8,755 nt of DNA from assembly GCA_900762245.1 (NCBI GenBank), contig CAAFFR010000024.1, positions 1 through 8,755 of the forward strand, given 5' to 3'. The first letter of the stretch is position 1. Each line of letters begins with the position of its first letter. Of this stretch, positions 1 through 6,075 are shown piece by piece. Made by a program: the position numbers and the translations under genes. Under the pieces are notes generated by a model that had not been told where the DNA came from, made no database searches, and worked only from the letters and a program-made list of their open reading frames with translations. Source of the DNA: an uncultured Oscillospiraceae bacterium. GTDB lineage: Bacteria > Bacillota_A > Clostridia > Oscillospirales > Oscillospiraceae.

Positions 1-109
1 ATTGCACCGGGTAAGACTTCAAAAAATCATACCAGAGATGACGTTCCTCTTTGGTCATTTCCCTGCGCAGCTTTTGACTGTTGCGCAGCATCTTTTTATC
101 CATTTTCAT
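1..109 (-). CDS. DUF559 domain protein, N-terminal fragment
   Basis: This gene runs off the left edge, so only the first 36 codons are visible. The protein begins MKMDKKMLRNSQKLRREM and continues TKEERHLWYDFLKSYPVQ. The LR-x-x-MTxEExxLWxxFL pattern followed by YPV is typical of the N-terminus of DUF559 proteins, small predicted endonuclease-like proteins related to the Vsr/restriction-endonuclease fold. The active-site part lies outside the window, so activity cannot be judged. The ATG at 109 has only a weak AGG-type ribosome binding site about 8 nt upstream; the Met at 103 is an alternative start. It lies 71 bp downstream of the U32 gene on the same strand, and the gap holds a degenerate palindromic repeat. 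Family assignment is from motif recognition alone. Co-transcription with the U32 gene is possible but unproven. Confidence 0.68.
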   Translation of the reverse strand, partial: MKMDKKMLRNSQKLRREMTKEERHLWYDFLKSYPVQ

Positions 110-125
110 AGTCGGTACCTGTCGC

Positions 126-176
126 CATCCCTCATCCGTCAGCCCTTCGGGCTGCCACCTTCCCCCCGGGGGAAGG
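126..176 (+). repeat. Degenerate partial palindromic repeat, two hairpins
   Basis: The gap between the U32 and DUF559 genes has two adjacent hairpins: CAGCCC ttc GGGCTG at about 140-154, and CCTTCCCC/GGGGAAGG at 158-175. The order (CATCCGTCA, GC hairpin, CCACCT, pyrimidine-rich hairpin, GGC) matches the right half of the larger repeats at 3076, 4697, 6116 and 7726, so this is probably a shortened or diverged relative. The second hairpin is followed by CTTTTTATT on the plus strand, so it resembles a terminator in that direction. No plus-strand gene precedes it, and on the minus strand, where it would end the U32 transcript, there is no T-run. Confidence 0.5.
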
Positions 177-180
177 CTTT

Positions 181-2262
181 TTATTCTACTCCCCGCAAAT
201 ACAATCCTCTGGTGCAGGCGCCGGGATCGAAGGGCTGGGGTTCCAGGTAGTCGTTCAGGATGCGGTTGACATCCCGGGGATGTTCGGTGGTAAAATAGAT
301 CCGGGCAGCCCAGACACCCAGCTTGGTCAGGTCGTCCTGGCGGTCCAGCCAGCTGAGCTTCTTGCCGTTGAGGAGCACGCTGCGGCAGTTGTCGCCGTCT
401 TTGATGATGGGGAATTCCGCGCCGGTCTTGTCCACCAGCTTGGTGGCACCCAGATGACAGGAGCATTCGCCGGCGCGGTTGCGGATCAGGCAGTGCTCCA
501 CCACCATCAGAGGCAGGCGGCCGTAGATGATGATCTCGGAATCCACAGCCTTGCTCAGATCCCGGATCTGGGGCATGGTCATCTCAAAGCTGACGGTTGC
601 GGACTGCAGCTCCAGATTCCGCAGCACATTCATGGAGCCGGAGTTGTAGATATTCAGGCCGAAGTCGCCCCGGACCTGCATACCGGCTTCCCGGACAGCG
701 GCGATGTGGCCCAGATTGCCCACCAATGCCTGGGTAACACCCAGCTGCCGCAGCTTCTGGAGGTCCTGTTGTAATTTCGGCATTTCGCCGTCATGGATGA
801 TCCGGGGCAGAACGGCGGCAAGGTTGCCCCGCTCCACCAGCTGCAGCGTCAGGTTTTCATCGGAAACCAGGATGTGCACAGGCACATAGAGCATGGCGGT
901 CTCCATGTCCAGCAGCTTGGGGGTCAGCTGATCCCGGGTGGTGACCTGCACCGTCAGACCGGGCTGCTGCTTTTCGCCCCGGTACATGGGCACGGGCTTG
1001 GGCTTGCGGATCACTGGCTCCTCCCGGCGGGCCCGGAGGGCGGTGAGCTGATTCAGGGTATCCCGGCGCATGGCGTTGATGGCGGCGGCGGAAATGGTGA
1101 GGCCGGGGTCCACATGGGTCCGGACCTCCACGCAGCGGTAGGGGGTGCCGCCGGTCTTGGCGATGCGCTGGGCCAGTACCTGTCCCGTCAGAGGGACATT
1201 CCGTGCCAGCTCCGGACGGGGACCGGGAACGGTGCACGTCCGTCCCTCGGGGTCAGTAGCGGTGAGAGAACTGCCGTCCACGGACACAACAGCCCGGAAG
1301 GTCAGATCCACCAGCTGGGTCTCGCCGGCTTCAAAGGACTGCCGGGCAGCCTGGAGCCACTGGGGATCATCCTTGGTATCCTGGCGGACACCGAACATTT
1401 TCGTATCCACCCGGCTGGTATAGTAGCCGTCGGTGAAGCCCTGGCGGTTGAAGGCGGTCAGCAGAGCCTCCATCATGGGCTTGGTGACGGTGCCCTCGTC
1501 AATGGCCTTGCGGTAGACGGCGGTGACGGTGGCCACGTACTCGGCCTTCTTCATGCGGCCCTCCAGCTTGATGCTGGCAACGCCCATTTCTTCCAGTTCC
1601 CTGACATAGTGGACCAGACAGTTGTCCTTCAGGCTCAGAGGGTACTTATCCTGCCAGTGGCCGTAGCCGTAGCTCTGGCGGCAGGGCTGGGCGCAGCGGC
1701 CCCGGTTGCCGGAACGGCCGCCGATGACGGCGGACATGTAGCACTGGCCGGAGTAGCACATGCACAGGGCGCCGTGACCGAAAACTTCGATCTCAATGGG
1801 AGACTTGGCGCAGATGTAGCGGATCTCCTCCCGGCTCAGCTCCCGGCTTAAGACCACACGGCTCATGCCCATGGCGGCGCAGAGCTGCACGCCGGCCAGA
1901 GAATGAATGGTCATCTGGGTGGAGCCGTGGATGGGCACATTGGGGGCGATCTGACGGCACAGCTGCACCACGCCCAGATCCTGAACGATGAAGGCATCGA
2001 TGTTGCTCTGGGCGGCATGGCGGATCATTTCCGCAGCCTCCTTCATTTCCCGGTCGGCAATCAGGGTGTTCAGGGTCAGATGGACCTGAACGCCCCGGAT
2101 GTGGCAGTATTTGATGGCCTCCACAAGGGTCTGGGGGGTAAAATTCTTGGCACTCTGGCGGGCATTAAAGCTGCCGACACCGAGATAAACGGCATTGGCA
2201 CCGTTCTGTACCGCCGCCCGAAGGGCTTCCATAGAACCGGCAGGCGCTAACAATTCCAGCAT
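181..2262 (-). CDS. U32 family peptidase-like protein (RlhA/YdcP type, likely RNA hydroxylation)
   Basis: This complete 693-aa protein starts MLELLAPAGSMEALRAAV, the usual U32 N-terminus. The family signature ExFxxG[SA]xCxxxxGxCxxS is exact at residues 159-177 (EVFGHGALCMCYSGQCYMS), followed by GNRGRCAQPC. Cysteines 167, 174, 190 and 194 are the expected iron-sulfur ligands. Other conserved blocks are HGSTQMTIHS (112-121) and SIKLEGRMKKAEYVA (230-244). The length and long C-terminal half fit members with a DUF3656 region, such as E. coli RlhA/YdcP (653 aa), which hydroxylates C2501 of 23S rRNA. Shorter relatives (TrhP/YegQ, YrrN/YrrO) act in tRNA U34 hydroxylation. Although annotated as peptidases, an RNA-modifying role is better supported for these relatives; which RNA is the target here is inference. 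The ATG at 2262 has a GGAGAG site about 8 nt upstream and an extended -10 promoter at 2325-2333. The TAA is at 181-183. Confidence 0.9.
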   Translation of the reverse strand: MLELLAPAGSMEALRAAVQNGANAVYLGVGSFNARQSAKNFTPQTLVEAIKYCHIRGVQVHLTLNTLIADREMKEAAEMIRHAAQSNIDAFIVQDLGVVQLCRQIAPNVPIHGSTQMTIHSLAGVQLCAAMGMSRVVLSRELSREEIRYICAKSPIEIEVFGHGALCMCYSGQCYMSAVIGGRSGNRGRCAQPCRQSYGYGHWQDKYPLSLKDNCLVHYVRELEEMGVASIKLEGRMKKAEYVATVTAVYRKAIDEGTVTKPMMEALLTAFNRQGFTDGYYTSRVDTKMFGVRQDTKDDPQWLQAARQSFEAGETQLVDLTFRAVVSVDGSSLTATDPEGRTCTVPGPRPELARNVPLTGQVLAQRIAKTGGTPYRCVEVRTHVDPGLTISAAAINAMRRDTLNQLTALRARREEPVIRKPKPVPMYRGEKQQPGLTVQVTTRDQLTPKLLDMETAMLYVPVHILVSDENLTLQLVERGNLAAVLPRIIHDGEMPKLQQDLQKLRQLGVTQALVGNLGHIAAVREAGMQVRGDFGLNIYNSGSMNVLRNLELQSATVSFEMTMPQIRDLSKAVDSEIIIYGRLPLMVVEHCLIRNRAGECSCHLGATKLVDKTGAEFPIIKDGDNCRSVLLNGKKLSWLDRQDDLTKLGVWAARIYFTTEHPRDVNRILNDYLEPQPFDPGACTRGLYLRGVE

Positions 2263-2277
2263 AACTTTCTCTCCAAT

Positions 2278-2295
2278 CCAACGAATCTGCGTTGG
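2278..2295 (-). other. Leader hairpin just upstream of the U32 ribosome binding site
   Basis: CCAACG aatctg CGTTGG forms a perfect 6-bp stem between the predicted transcription start and the GGAGAG site of the U32 gene. It could affect mRNA stability or translation, but a 6-bp stem can occur by chance and nothing else here shows regulation. Confidence 0.3.
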
Positions 2296-2324
2296 GCATA
2301 CTTTCGCAGTGTATAATTACACGC

Positions 2325-2333
2325 ATTATAGCA
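2325..2333 (-). promoter_or_regulatory. Extended -10 promoter for the U32 gene
   Basis: On the minus strand this reads TGC TATAAT: a perfect -10 hexamer (2330 to 2325) with the TG of an extended -10 one base upstream. The -35 region is poor (TGGAAC at a 17-bp spacing, 3 of 6 matches), which is normal for extended -10 promoters. The predicted start near 2318 gives a leader of about 56 nt before the ATG at 2262. Confidence 0.6.
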
Positions 2334-2393
2334 CGTTTTTGCGGAAAGTTCCAGTCCTTCCGGTAGAATTCAAGAAAAATTAAAGAAAACCAT

Positions 2394-2519
2394 TGTCATT
2401 GCGAGGAGCGCAGCGACGTGGCAATCCCCTGCAAGTTTGGGGAATGTATCGCATCGGGTTTCAGCGCGGGCCTTTGGAGGGGATTGCCACGCCAGTGTGC
2501 GCACTGGCTCGCAATGACA
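2394..2519. repeat. 126-bp inverted-repeat element (TGTCATTGCGAG ends)
   Basis: The ends are a perfect 12-bp inverted repeat, TGTCATTGCGAG at 2394-2405 and CTCGCAATGACA at 2508-2519. Inside lies a second perfect 12-bp pair, GTGGCAATCCCC at 2418-2429 and GGGGATTGCCAC at 2479-2490, plus a small GCCAGTGTGCGCACTGGC palindrome beside the right end. Repeats with TCATTGCGAG and GTGGCAATCC arms are, to my recollection, scattered through many bacterial genomes as MITE/REP-like elements. The element has no coding capacity of its own, and no clear target-site duplication is visible. It lies between divergent genes, between the U32 promoter and the promoter at 2541. Confidence 0.75.
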
Positions 2520-2540
2520 CGGTAAATTTACGATTTTTCG

Positions 2541-2569
2541 TTGCAAAACCGGGAAAGCTATGCTACAAT
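2541..2569 (+). promoter_or_regulatory. Sigma-A promoter for the COG2426 membrane protein gene
   Basis: TTGCAA (2541-2546) and TACAAT (2564-2569) are separated by 17 bp, with TG at 2561-2562 making an extended -10. The start would be near 2576, giving a leader of about 22 nt before the ATG at 2598. It begins 21 bp after the 126-bp inverted-repeat element ends. Confidence 0.7.
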
Positions 2570-2597
2570 GAGGAAAATTTATTATCAGGAGACAGAA

Positions 2598-3071
2598 ATG
2601 GCAAAAAAATACCTCTTAGCGTTTTTGGTTTCCATGGTGCCGCTGATCGAATTGCGGGGCGGCGTGCCCTATGCGGTGCTGATGGGACTGGATTATTGGA
2701 CGGCCCTGGTGGTTTGCGTCATCGGCAATATGCTGCCGGTGCCCATCATCTACTTCTTCGCCCGAAAGGTGCTGCTGTGGGGCTGTGACAAGAAATATAT
2801 CGGCAAATTCTTCACCTTCTGCATTGAAAAGGGTGAAAAAGGCGGTCAGAAGCTGAAAAAGCGGGCAGGCCGGGGCGGATTGTTTATTGCCCTGATGCTC
2901 TTCGTGGGCATTCCCCTGCCCGGCACCGGTGCCTGGACCGGCACCCTGGCGGCGTCTTTTCTGAACATGGGTATCAAGTCCACCACTCTGGCGGTGTCCC
3001 TGGGCGTTATCCTCGCCGGTTTCATCATGGGCATCGTCAGCATGACCGGCGTCCATGTGTTTGGATTGTAA
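2598..3071 (+). CDS. Small multidrug export family membrane protein (COG2426, Sm_multidrug_ex)
   Basis: This 157-aa hydrophobic protein has the two conserved blocks of COG2426/PF06695. These are PLIELRGGVPY at residues 15-25, where the first membrane segment meets a short re-entrant-like stretch, and VGIPLPGTGAWTG at 103-115. Membrane segments are likely near 5-30, 33-58, 94-122 and 128-153, with a basic cytoplasmic loop at about 62-93 (lysine-rich KKYIGK and KKRAGRGG). The multidrug export name is historical; the substrate is unknown, and I infer only an inner-membrane transport-like role. The ATG at 2598 was chosen over an in-frame ATG at 2541 because AGGAG (2587-2591) lies 6 nt upstream, the family starts near this Met, and 2541 falls inside the promoter. 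Repeat copy 1 starts 5 nt after the stop codon, and the HIT gene follows on the same strand. Confidence 0.88.
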   Translation: MAKKYLLAFLVSMVPLIELRGGVPYAVLMGLDYWTALVVCVIGNMLPVPIIYFFARKVLLWGCDKKYIGKFFTFCIEKGEKGGQKLKKRAGRGGLFIALMLFVGIPLPGTGAWTGTLAASFLNMGIKSTTLAVSLGVILAGFIMGIVSMTGVHVFGL

Positions 3072-3075
3072 AAAA

Positions 3076-3203
3076 CTTGGCCCCCTCTCTGAGGGGGCTG
3101 GCAAAAATCTTTGATTTTTGACTGGGGGAGTGTATTTCCTGAAAGAGGACACTCCCTCCGACCCGCCTTTCGGCGGGCCACCTCCCTCAAAGAGGGAGGC
3201 AAG
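3076..3203 (+). repeat. Multi-hairpin palindromic repeat, copy 1
   Basis: This 128-bp element has ends CTTGGCCCCCTC and GAGGGAGGCAAG, which are imperfect inverted repeats. It contains, in order, a GCCCCCTC/GAGGGGGC hairpin, an AAAAATC ttt GATTTTT hairpin, a long central pair GGGAGTGT/ACACTCCC around a variable loop, a CCCGCC tttc GGCGGG hairpin, and a CCTCCCTC aaa GAGGGAGG hairpin. It fills most of the gap between the COG2426 and HIT genes, so it would be present in any read-through mRNA. Unlike the other copies, its A/T hairpin is in the left position and its GC hairpin in the right. A CATCGATG palindrome (3205-3212) follows it. Confidence 0.88.
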
Positions 3204-3239
3204 GCATCGATGGATAGATTTATAATAGGAGGAACCATT

Positions 3240-3578
3240 ATGAACTGCTTATTCTGCAAAATCATCGCCGGGGACATCCCCTCTGCCAAGGTTTACGAGG
3301 ACGACCTGGTCTACGCCTTCCGGGACATCGCTCCCCAGGCGCCCACCCACATTCTGGTGGTGCCCAAGGTACATATGGCAGACTGCAATGCTGTCACCGC
3401 CGAAAACAGCGCTGTGGTGGCCCGGATCTTTGAGGTGATCCCGAGAATTGCCGCCGCCGAGGGCCTGACGAACGGCTACCGGGTGGTGTCCAACTGCGGC
3501 GAGGATGCCGGTCAGACCGTGCCCCATCTGCACTTCCACATTCTGGGCGGCAAGAAACTGGCACTGGAAATGGCATAA
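3240..3578 (+). CDS. HIT family (HINT-like) nucleotide hydrolase
   Basis: This 112-aa protein has the histidine triad HLHFHIL at residues 96-102, preceded by GEDAGQTVP. By family knowledge the middle His (98) is the nucleophile that cleaves phosphoramidate or other nucleotide P-N/P-O bonds, typically of AMP derivatives. CLFC at 3-6 is the Cys pair that, with histidines, binds zinc in many bacterial members. The length matches the ~110-115 aa HINT/PKCI branch with no added domain, and the protein should be cytosolic. The exact substrate cannot be read from sequence. The ATG at 3240 has a perfect AGGAGG (3227-3232) 7 nt upstream; the longer open frame from 3111 runs through repeat copy 1 and is not credible. 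A terminator follows at 3583. Confidence 0.93.
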   Translation: MNCLFCKIIAGDIPSAKVYEDDLVYAFRDIAPQAPTHILVVPKVHMADCNAVTAENSAVVARIFEVIPRIAAAEGLTNGYRVVSNCGEDAGQTVPHLHFHILGGKKLALEMA

Positions 3579-3582
3579 TCTG

Positions 3583-3616
3583 CAGGGGCGGCAATTGTGT
3601 CGCCCCTGTGTTTTCT
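3583..3616 (+). terminator. Rho-independent terminator after the HIT gene
   Basis: CAGGGGCG (3583-3590) pairs perfectly with CGCCCCTG (3601-3608) around a 10-nt loop and is followed by TGTTTTCT. It starts 4 nt after the HIT stop codon and ends one base before the -35 box of the thiT promoter, which separates the two transcripts. Confidence 0.8.
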
Positions 3617-3617
3617 A

Positions 3618-3646
3618 TTGACAAATTCCGATTCCTTCGCTACAAT
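3618..3646 (+). promoter_or_regulatory. Near-consensus sigma-A promoter for the riboswitch-thiT transcript
   Basis: A perfect TTGACA (3618-3623), a 17-bp spacer and TACAAT (3641-3646) make this the best promoter in the window. The start near 3653 lies about 11 nt before the extended P1 stem of the TPP aptamer, as expected for a riboswitch leader. The leader is about 356 nt long. Confidence 0.85.
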
Positions 3647-3663
3647 ATTCTCAGATCGCATAA

Positions 3664-3781
3664 CAAATAGTCTTCAGGGGGCCGGTGCACCGGCTGAGAT
3701 TGGACAATGGATGTCCTGACCTGTGAACCTGATACGGTTAGTACCGTCGGAGGGAAAGATGCACGATAGGGATACTATTTG
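3664..3781 (+). promoter_or_regulatory. TPP riboswitch (THI box) aptamer
   Basis: The conserved core is present in order: GCCGG tgca CCGGC hairpin running into CTGAGA (3694-3699), the hairpin GGACA/TGTCC (3702-3716), GAACCTGAT from 3725, the ACGG ttagta CCGT hairpin (3734-3747), then CGGAGGGAA. P1 closes through TCTT (3671-3674) with AAGA (3756-3759). It can be lengthened by a perfect 8-bp pair, CAAATAGT (3664-3671) with ACTATTTG (3774-3781), although the two pairings share one base. TPP binding normally stabilises P1 and shuts off downstream thiamine genes; here the gene is thiT. A strong terminator lies 170 nt downstream, with a very long hairpin in between. Confidence 0.95.
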
Positions 3782-3953
3782 GGCATCTCTAAAAACCCCT
3801 TTTTTGCGATTTGAGCGAATCTTTTGCTCCAGCTATGCGTTATGAAAATCCCGAAATACACATAAGTATTCCGGAATTTCCATAACTTTACCTGAAACAA
3901 AATCTTGCGCTCAAATCATCAAAAATCGTGTTTTCAGAGGATGCCGGAGTATC
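3771..3953 (+). repeat. Long imperfect inverted repeat within the thiT riboswitch leader
   Basis: The 183-bp stretch between aptamer and terminator folds back on itself along nearly its whole length. Pairs, from base to tip, include GATACT/AGTATC (3771-3776 with 3948-3953), GGCATC/GATGCC (3782-3787 with 3940-3945), GATTTGAGCG/CGCTCAAATC (3808-3817 with 3908-3917), a GTTATG/CATAAC region, and AATAC/GTATT (3855-3859 with 3866-3870) at the tip. It has no open reading frame with a ribosome binding site. It may be a MITE-like insertion or a functional part of the expression platform. Its first bases overlap the extended P1 strand and its last three overlap the terminator stem. No convincing target-site duplication is seen. 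Confidence 0.75.
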
Positions 3954-3994
3954 GCATTGCACCTGGACGGTTTGCAATGCGATATTTTTATTTT
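3951..3994 (+). terminator. Riboswitch-controlled terminator upstream of thiT
   Basis: ATCGCATTGCA (3951-3961) pairs perfectly over 11 bp with TGCAATGCGAT (3973-3983) and is followed by ATTTTTATTTT. It lies upstream of the thiT GGAGG site, in the leader and after the TPP aptamer, so it is the likely OFF-state terminator of the riboswitch. Its first three bases can instead pair with the base of the long hairpin. Confidence 0.82.
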
Positions 3995-4008
3995 ATGGAG
4001 GTTTCCCT

Positions 4009-4662
4009 ATGCAAAACAAAACCAAACGTCTGACAGAAAGCGCCATGCTCATTGCCCTGGCTGTGGTGCTGGAAATCGTGGGCCGCACCGTGATCCCGCC
4101 CATGCCCTTCGGCGGACAGCTGACTCTGGTGTCCATGCTGCCCATTGTTCTGATTTCCTACCGCCATGGTGTGAAGTGGGGTATTACCGCAGGCTTTGCC
4201 TATTCTCTGGTGCAGATGGCCCTGGGCGCAGACACCGTGACTGCCGCTTTCCAGCCCGGCTACTTCGGCGACGGCACACAGATCCTCAATGCTGTCATCA
4301 TGTGCCTGTTTGACTATATCCTTGCCTATACCGCACTGGGCATTGGCGGCTGCTTCCGGGATAAGGTAAAGAATAAGGGCATTTCCCTGATGCTGGGTTC
4401 TCTGGTGGCCCTCAGCGCCCGGTATCTGTGCCACATTGTCTCCGGCTATGTCCTGTTCGCCGGCTGGGCAGAGTGGTTCTTCACCCAGGAAGGATTCCCC
4501 GCCTGGGGTGCAGCCCTGGTCAGCAGCCTCAGCCCCGAAATGCTGGGTCTGACCTACTCTGTGGTCTATAACGGCATGTACATGGTGCCGGAGATCCTCC
4601 TCACCGCCGTGGTGGCAGTCCTGGTGGCAAGAATCCCCCGGATCGTTGTGAAGGAAGGCTGA
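4009..4662 (+). CDS. thiT: ThiT, thiamine-specific S component of an ECF transporter
   Basis: This 217-aa protein has about six membrane segments and the ThiT motifs: FDYILAYTALGIGG (101-114), RYLCHIVSGY (138-147) and YSVVYNGMYMVPE (183-195). Compared with L. lactis ThiT as I recall it, Asp102/Tyr103, His142, Tyr183 and Asn188 fall where thiamine-binding residues are expected, while Phe150 replaces a binding-site Trp. It captures thiamine at the membrane and needs the shared EcfA/EcfA'/EcfT energizing module, which is not in this window and must be encoded elsewhere. The ATG at 4009 has GGAGG (3997-4001) 7 nt upstream; an in-frame ATG at 3928 lies in the leader hairpin and is rejected. Expression should be controlled by the TPP riboswitch. 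The stretch from His142 to Tyr183 is about 20 residues longer than I recall for L. lactis. Confidence 0.93.
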   Translation: MQNKTKRLTESAMLIALAVVLEIVGRTVIPPMPFGGQLTLVSMLPIVLISYRHGVKWGITAGFAYSLVQMALGADTVTAAFQPGYFGDGTQILNAVIMCLFDYILAYTALGIGGCFRDKVKNKGISLMLGSLVALSARYLCHIVSGYVLFAGWAEWFFTQEGFPAWGAALVSSLSPEMLGLTYSVVYNGMYMVPEILLTAVVAVLVARIPRIVVKEG

Positions 4663-4696
4663 AAATTGTAATTTATTGTGCTGTGGTGGGAAATGC

Positions 4697-4824
4697 CTCG
4701 GCCCCCTCTCTGAGGGGGCTGGCACGCCGACAGGCGTGACTGGGGGAGTGTCCCATCATTAGGAGGGCACTCCCTCCGGCAAAAATCAAAGATTTTTGCC
4801 ACCTCCCTCAAAGAGGGAGGCAAG
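4697..4824 (+). repeat. Multi-hairpin palindromic repeat, copy 2
   Basis: This 128-bp element begins CTCGGCCCCCTC, 34 nt after the thiT stop codon, and ends GAGGGAGGCAAG. Its left inner hairpin is CACGCC gaca GGCGTG, and its right inner hairpin is GGCAAAAATC aaa GATTTTTGCC. The central arm is GGGAGTGTCCC facing GGGCACTCCC. A further hairpin, GGCGC cgtaa GCGCC (4826-4840), follows immediately and also has a counterpart beside copy 3. The thiT-proximal position means the thiT transcript would carry it before reaching the terminator at 4850. Confidence 0.88.
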
Positions 4825-4845
4825 AGGCGCCGTAAGCGCCGGCAG

Positions 4846-4889
4846 AAAAACCGCCCTTTCCCGTAATTTGGGAAAGGGCGGTGCTTTTT
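4846..4889. terminator. Bidirectional Rho-independent terminator between thiT and the aminotransferase
   Basis: CCGCCCTTTCCC (4851-4862) and GGGAAAGGGCGG (4870-4881) form a perfect 12-bp stem with a 7-nt loop, extended by an A-T pair at 4850/4882. On the plus strand it is followed by GCTTTTTA and on the minus strand by TTTTTCTG, so it can end both convergent transcripts. The minus-strand aminotransferase stop codon is at 4888, almost touching it. Confidence 0.88.
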
Positions 4890-6075
4890 ATTGGTTGACT
4901 TCCTTGATCAGGGCCTGGAAGACGGGCAGGCTTCTTTCAATCATTTCCGGGCTGACGCAGTAGCAGATGCGGAAATATTCCGGGCAGCCGAAGCCGCCGC
5001 CGGGGACCACCAGCAGGTCCTTTTTCTTTGCCAGCTCCGAGAAGGCTGCGGCATCGCCGTTAGGGGCCTTGATGAACAGATAGAAGGCACCGTCGGGCTT
5101 GGCCATTTCGTAGCCCATTGCCGTCAGGCTTTCGTACAGCAGCTTCCGGTTCCGGTCATAGGCATTCAGGTCCGGCCGCAGATGGGTGCACCGGGCGATT
5201 GTCTTCTGCCAGAGACTGGGGGCGCAGACATGACCGCAGCTCCGGGCGGCACCGGCGATGGCGGCATAGAGCCGCTGACCCTCGGTGCAGTATTCCGGCA
5301 CATAGACGTAGCCGATGCGCTCGCCGGGAAGGCTCAGGCTCTTGGAGTAGGAGTAGCAGACGATGGTGTCGCCAAAAATGGCGGGGATGAAGGGCACCTC
5401 CACTCCGTCGTAGGCCAGCTCCCGGTAAGGCTCGTCAGAGATCAGATAGATGGTGTGGCCGATGTCCATGATCTTGTCGGCGAGAAGATGGCTCAGCTTC
5501 TGCAGGGTCTCCCGGCTGTACACCACGCCGGAAGGGTTGTTGGGGGAATTGAGGATAATGGCTTGGGTATTGTGGTTGATCATCTTTTCCAGAGCCTCGA
5601 AATTGATCTGGAAGGAAGGCACATCCGCGCGCACTACCCGGAAGGTCAGGCCCGCTTCCTCGGCAAAGGGCTTGTACTCCGGGAAATAGGGGGCAATGGC
5701 CAGCACTTCACCGTCAGGAATGGACAGGGCCCGCAGGACGCTGACCAGAGCAGGGGCCGCGCCGCAGGTGAGGAAGAAGCGCTCCGGGGTGGTTTTGACA
5801 CCGTAGCGGGCGTTCAGATCATCGGAAATGGCCTTCCGGGTCTCGTAATCGCCTACAGCAGAGGTGTAGCCGTGGACCAGCAGGGAATCGGTGTCGGAAA
5901 GCACCCCCCGGATGGCATCGTCCACCTCCTTGGGAGAGGGAATGGAGGGATTGCCGATGGAATAGTCGAAAACATTTTCCCCACCAACAATGGCAGAGCG
6001 GGCCTTGCCGTATTCAAACAGATCCCGGATCACAGAGCGGTTGGCGCCCAAAGCATAGGCTCGTTCGTTTAACAT
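4888..6075 (-). CDS. PLP-dependent aminotransferase, class I/II (fold type I)
   Basis: This complete 395-aa protein has the hallmarks of fold-type I aminotransferases: YSIGNPSIPSP (38-48), a GYTSAVGDYETR substrate-loop region (69-80), NSPNNPSG with Asn180 (176-183), SDEPYRELAYDG with Asp214 and Tyr217 (213-224), and SYSKSLSLPGERIGY with the PLP Schiff-base Lys245 and phosphate-binding Arg252. YFRICYC carries Arg369, which should bind the substrate carboxylate. It transfers amino groups between an amino acid and a 2-oxo acid in the cytosol. Aspartate, alanine or aromatic amino acids are all possible, and the sequence does not settle the substrate. The ATG at 6075 has GGAGGT about 8 nt upstream. 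No good promoter is visible in the short gap to repeat copy 3, so it may be read through from the exonuclease gene. The TAA abuts the bidirectional terminator. Confidence 0.93.
   Translation of the reverse strand: MLNERAYALGANRSVIRDLFEYGKARSAIVGGENVFDYSIGNPSIPSPKEVDDAIRGVLSDTDSLLVHGYTSAVGDYETRKAISDDLNARYGVKTTPERFFLTCGAAPALVSVLRALSIPDGEVLAIAPYFPEYKPFAEEAGLTFRVVRADVPSFQINFEALEKMINHNTQAIILNSPNNPSGVVYSRETLQKLSHLLADKIMDIGHTIYLISDEPYRELAYDGVEVPFIPAIFGDTIVCYSYSKSLSLPGERIGYVYVPEYCTEGQRLYAAIAGAARSCGHVCAPSLWQKTIARCTHLRPDLNAYDRNRKLLYESLTAMGYEMAKPDGAFYLFIKAPNGDAAAFSELAKKKDLLVVPGGGFGCPEYFRICYCVSPEMIERSLPVFQALIKEVNQ

Noticed and set aside
158..190. Terminator for the U32 gene
   Set aside because: The hairpin has its T-run only on the plus strand. 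On the minus strand, where the U32 transcript would end, no U-tract follows, so it is listed only as a repeat remnant.
793..1851. 352-codon open frame on the plus strand
   Set aside because: It lies wholly antisense to the U32 gene, has Gly/Ala/His-rich low-complexity translation, no ribosome binding site and no recognisable motif. The opposite strand carries exact U32 signatures.
3221..3226. TATAAT just before the HIT gene as a promoter -10
   Set aside because: It touches the AGGAGG site, so transcription would start about at the ribosome binding site, and there is no -35 match at 17 bp.
3928..4008. Upstream ATG extending ThiT by 27 residues
   Set aside because: The extension is encoded by the long hairpin and terminator of the riboswitch leader, and the Met at 4009 has the proper GGAGG site.
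3988..4725. 245-codon minus-strand open frame over thiT
   Set aside because: It is His/Gln-rich shadow sequence that starts within repeat copy 2. The plus strand encodes clear ThiT motifs.
4891..6072. 393-codon open frame antisense to nearly the whole aminotransferase gene
   Set aside because: The translation has no family motifs and mirrors the GC-rich codon use of the real gene. The minus strand has all the PLP-enzyme motifs and a good ribosome binding site.
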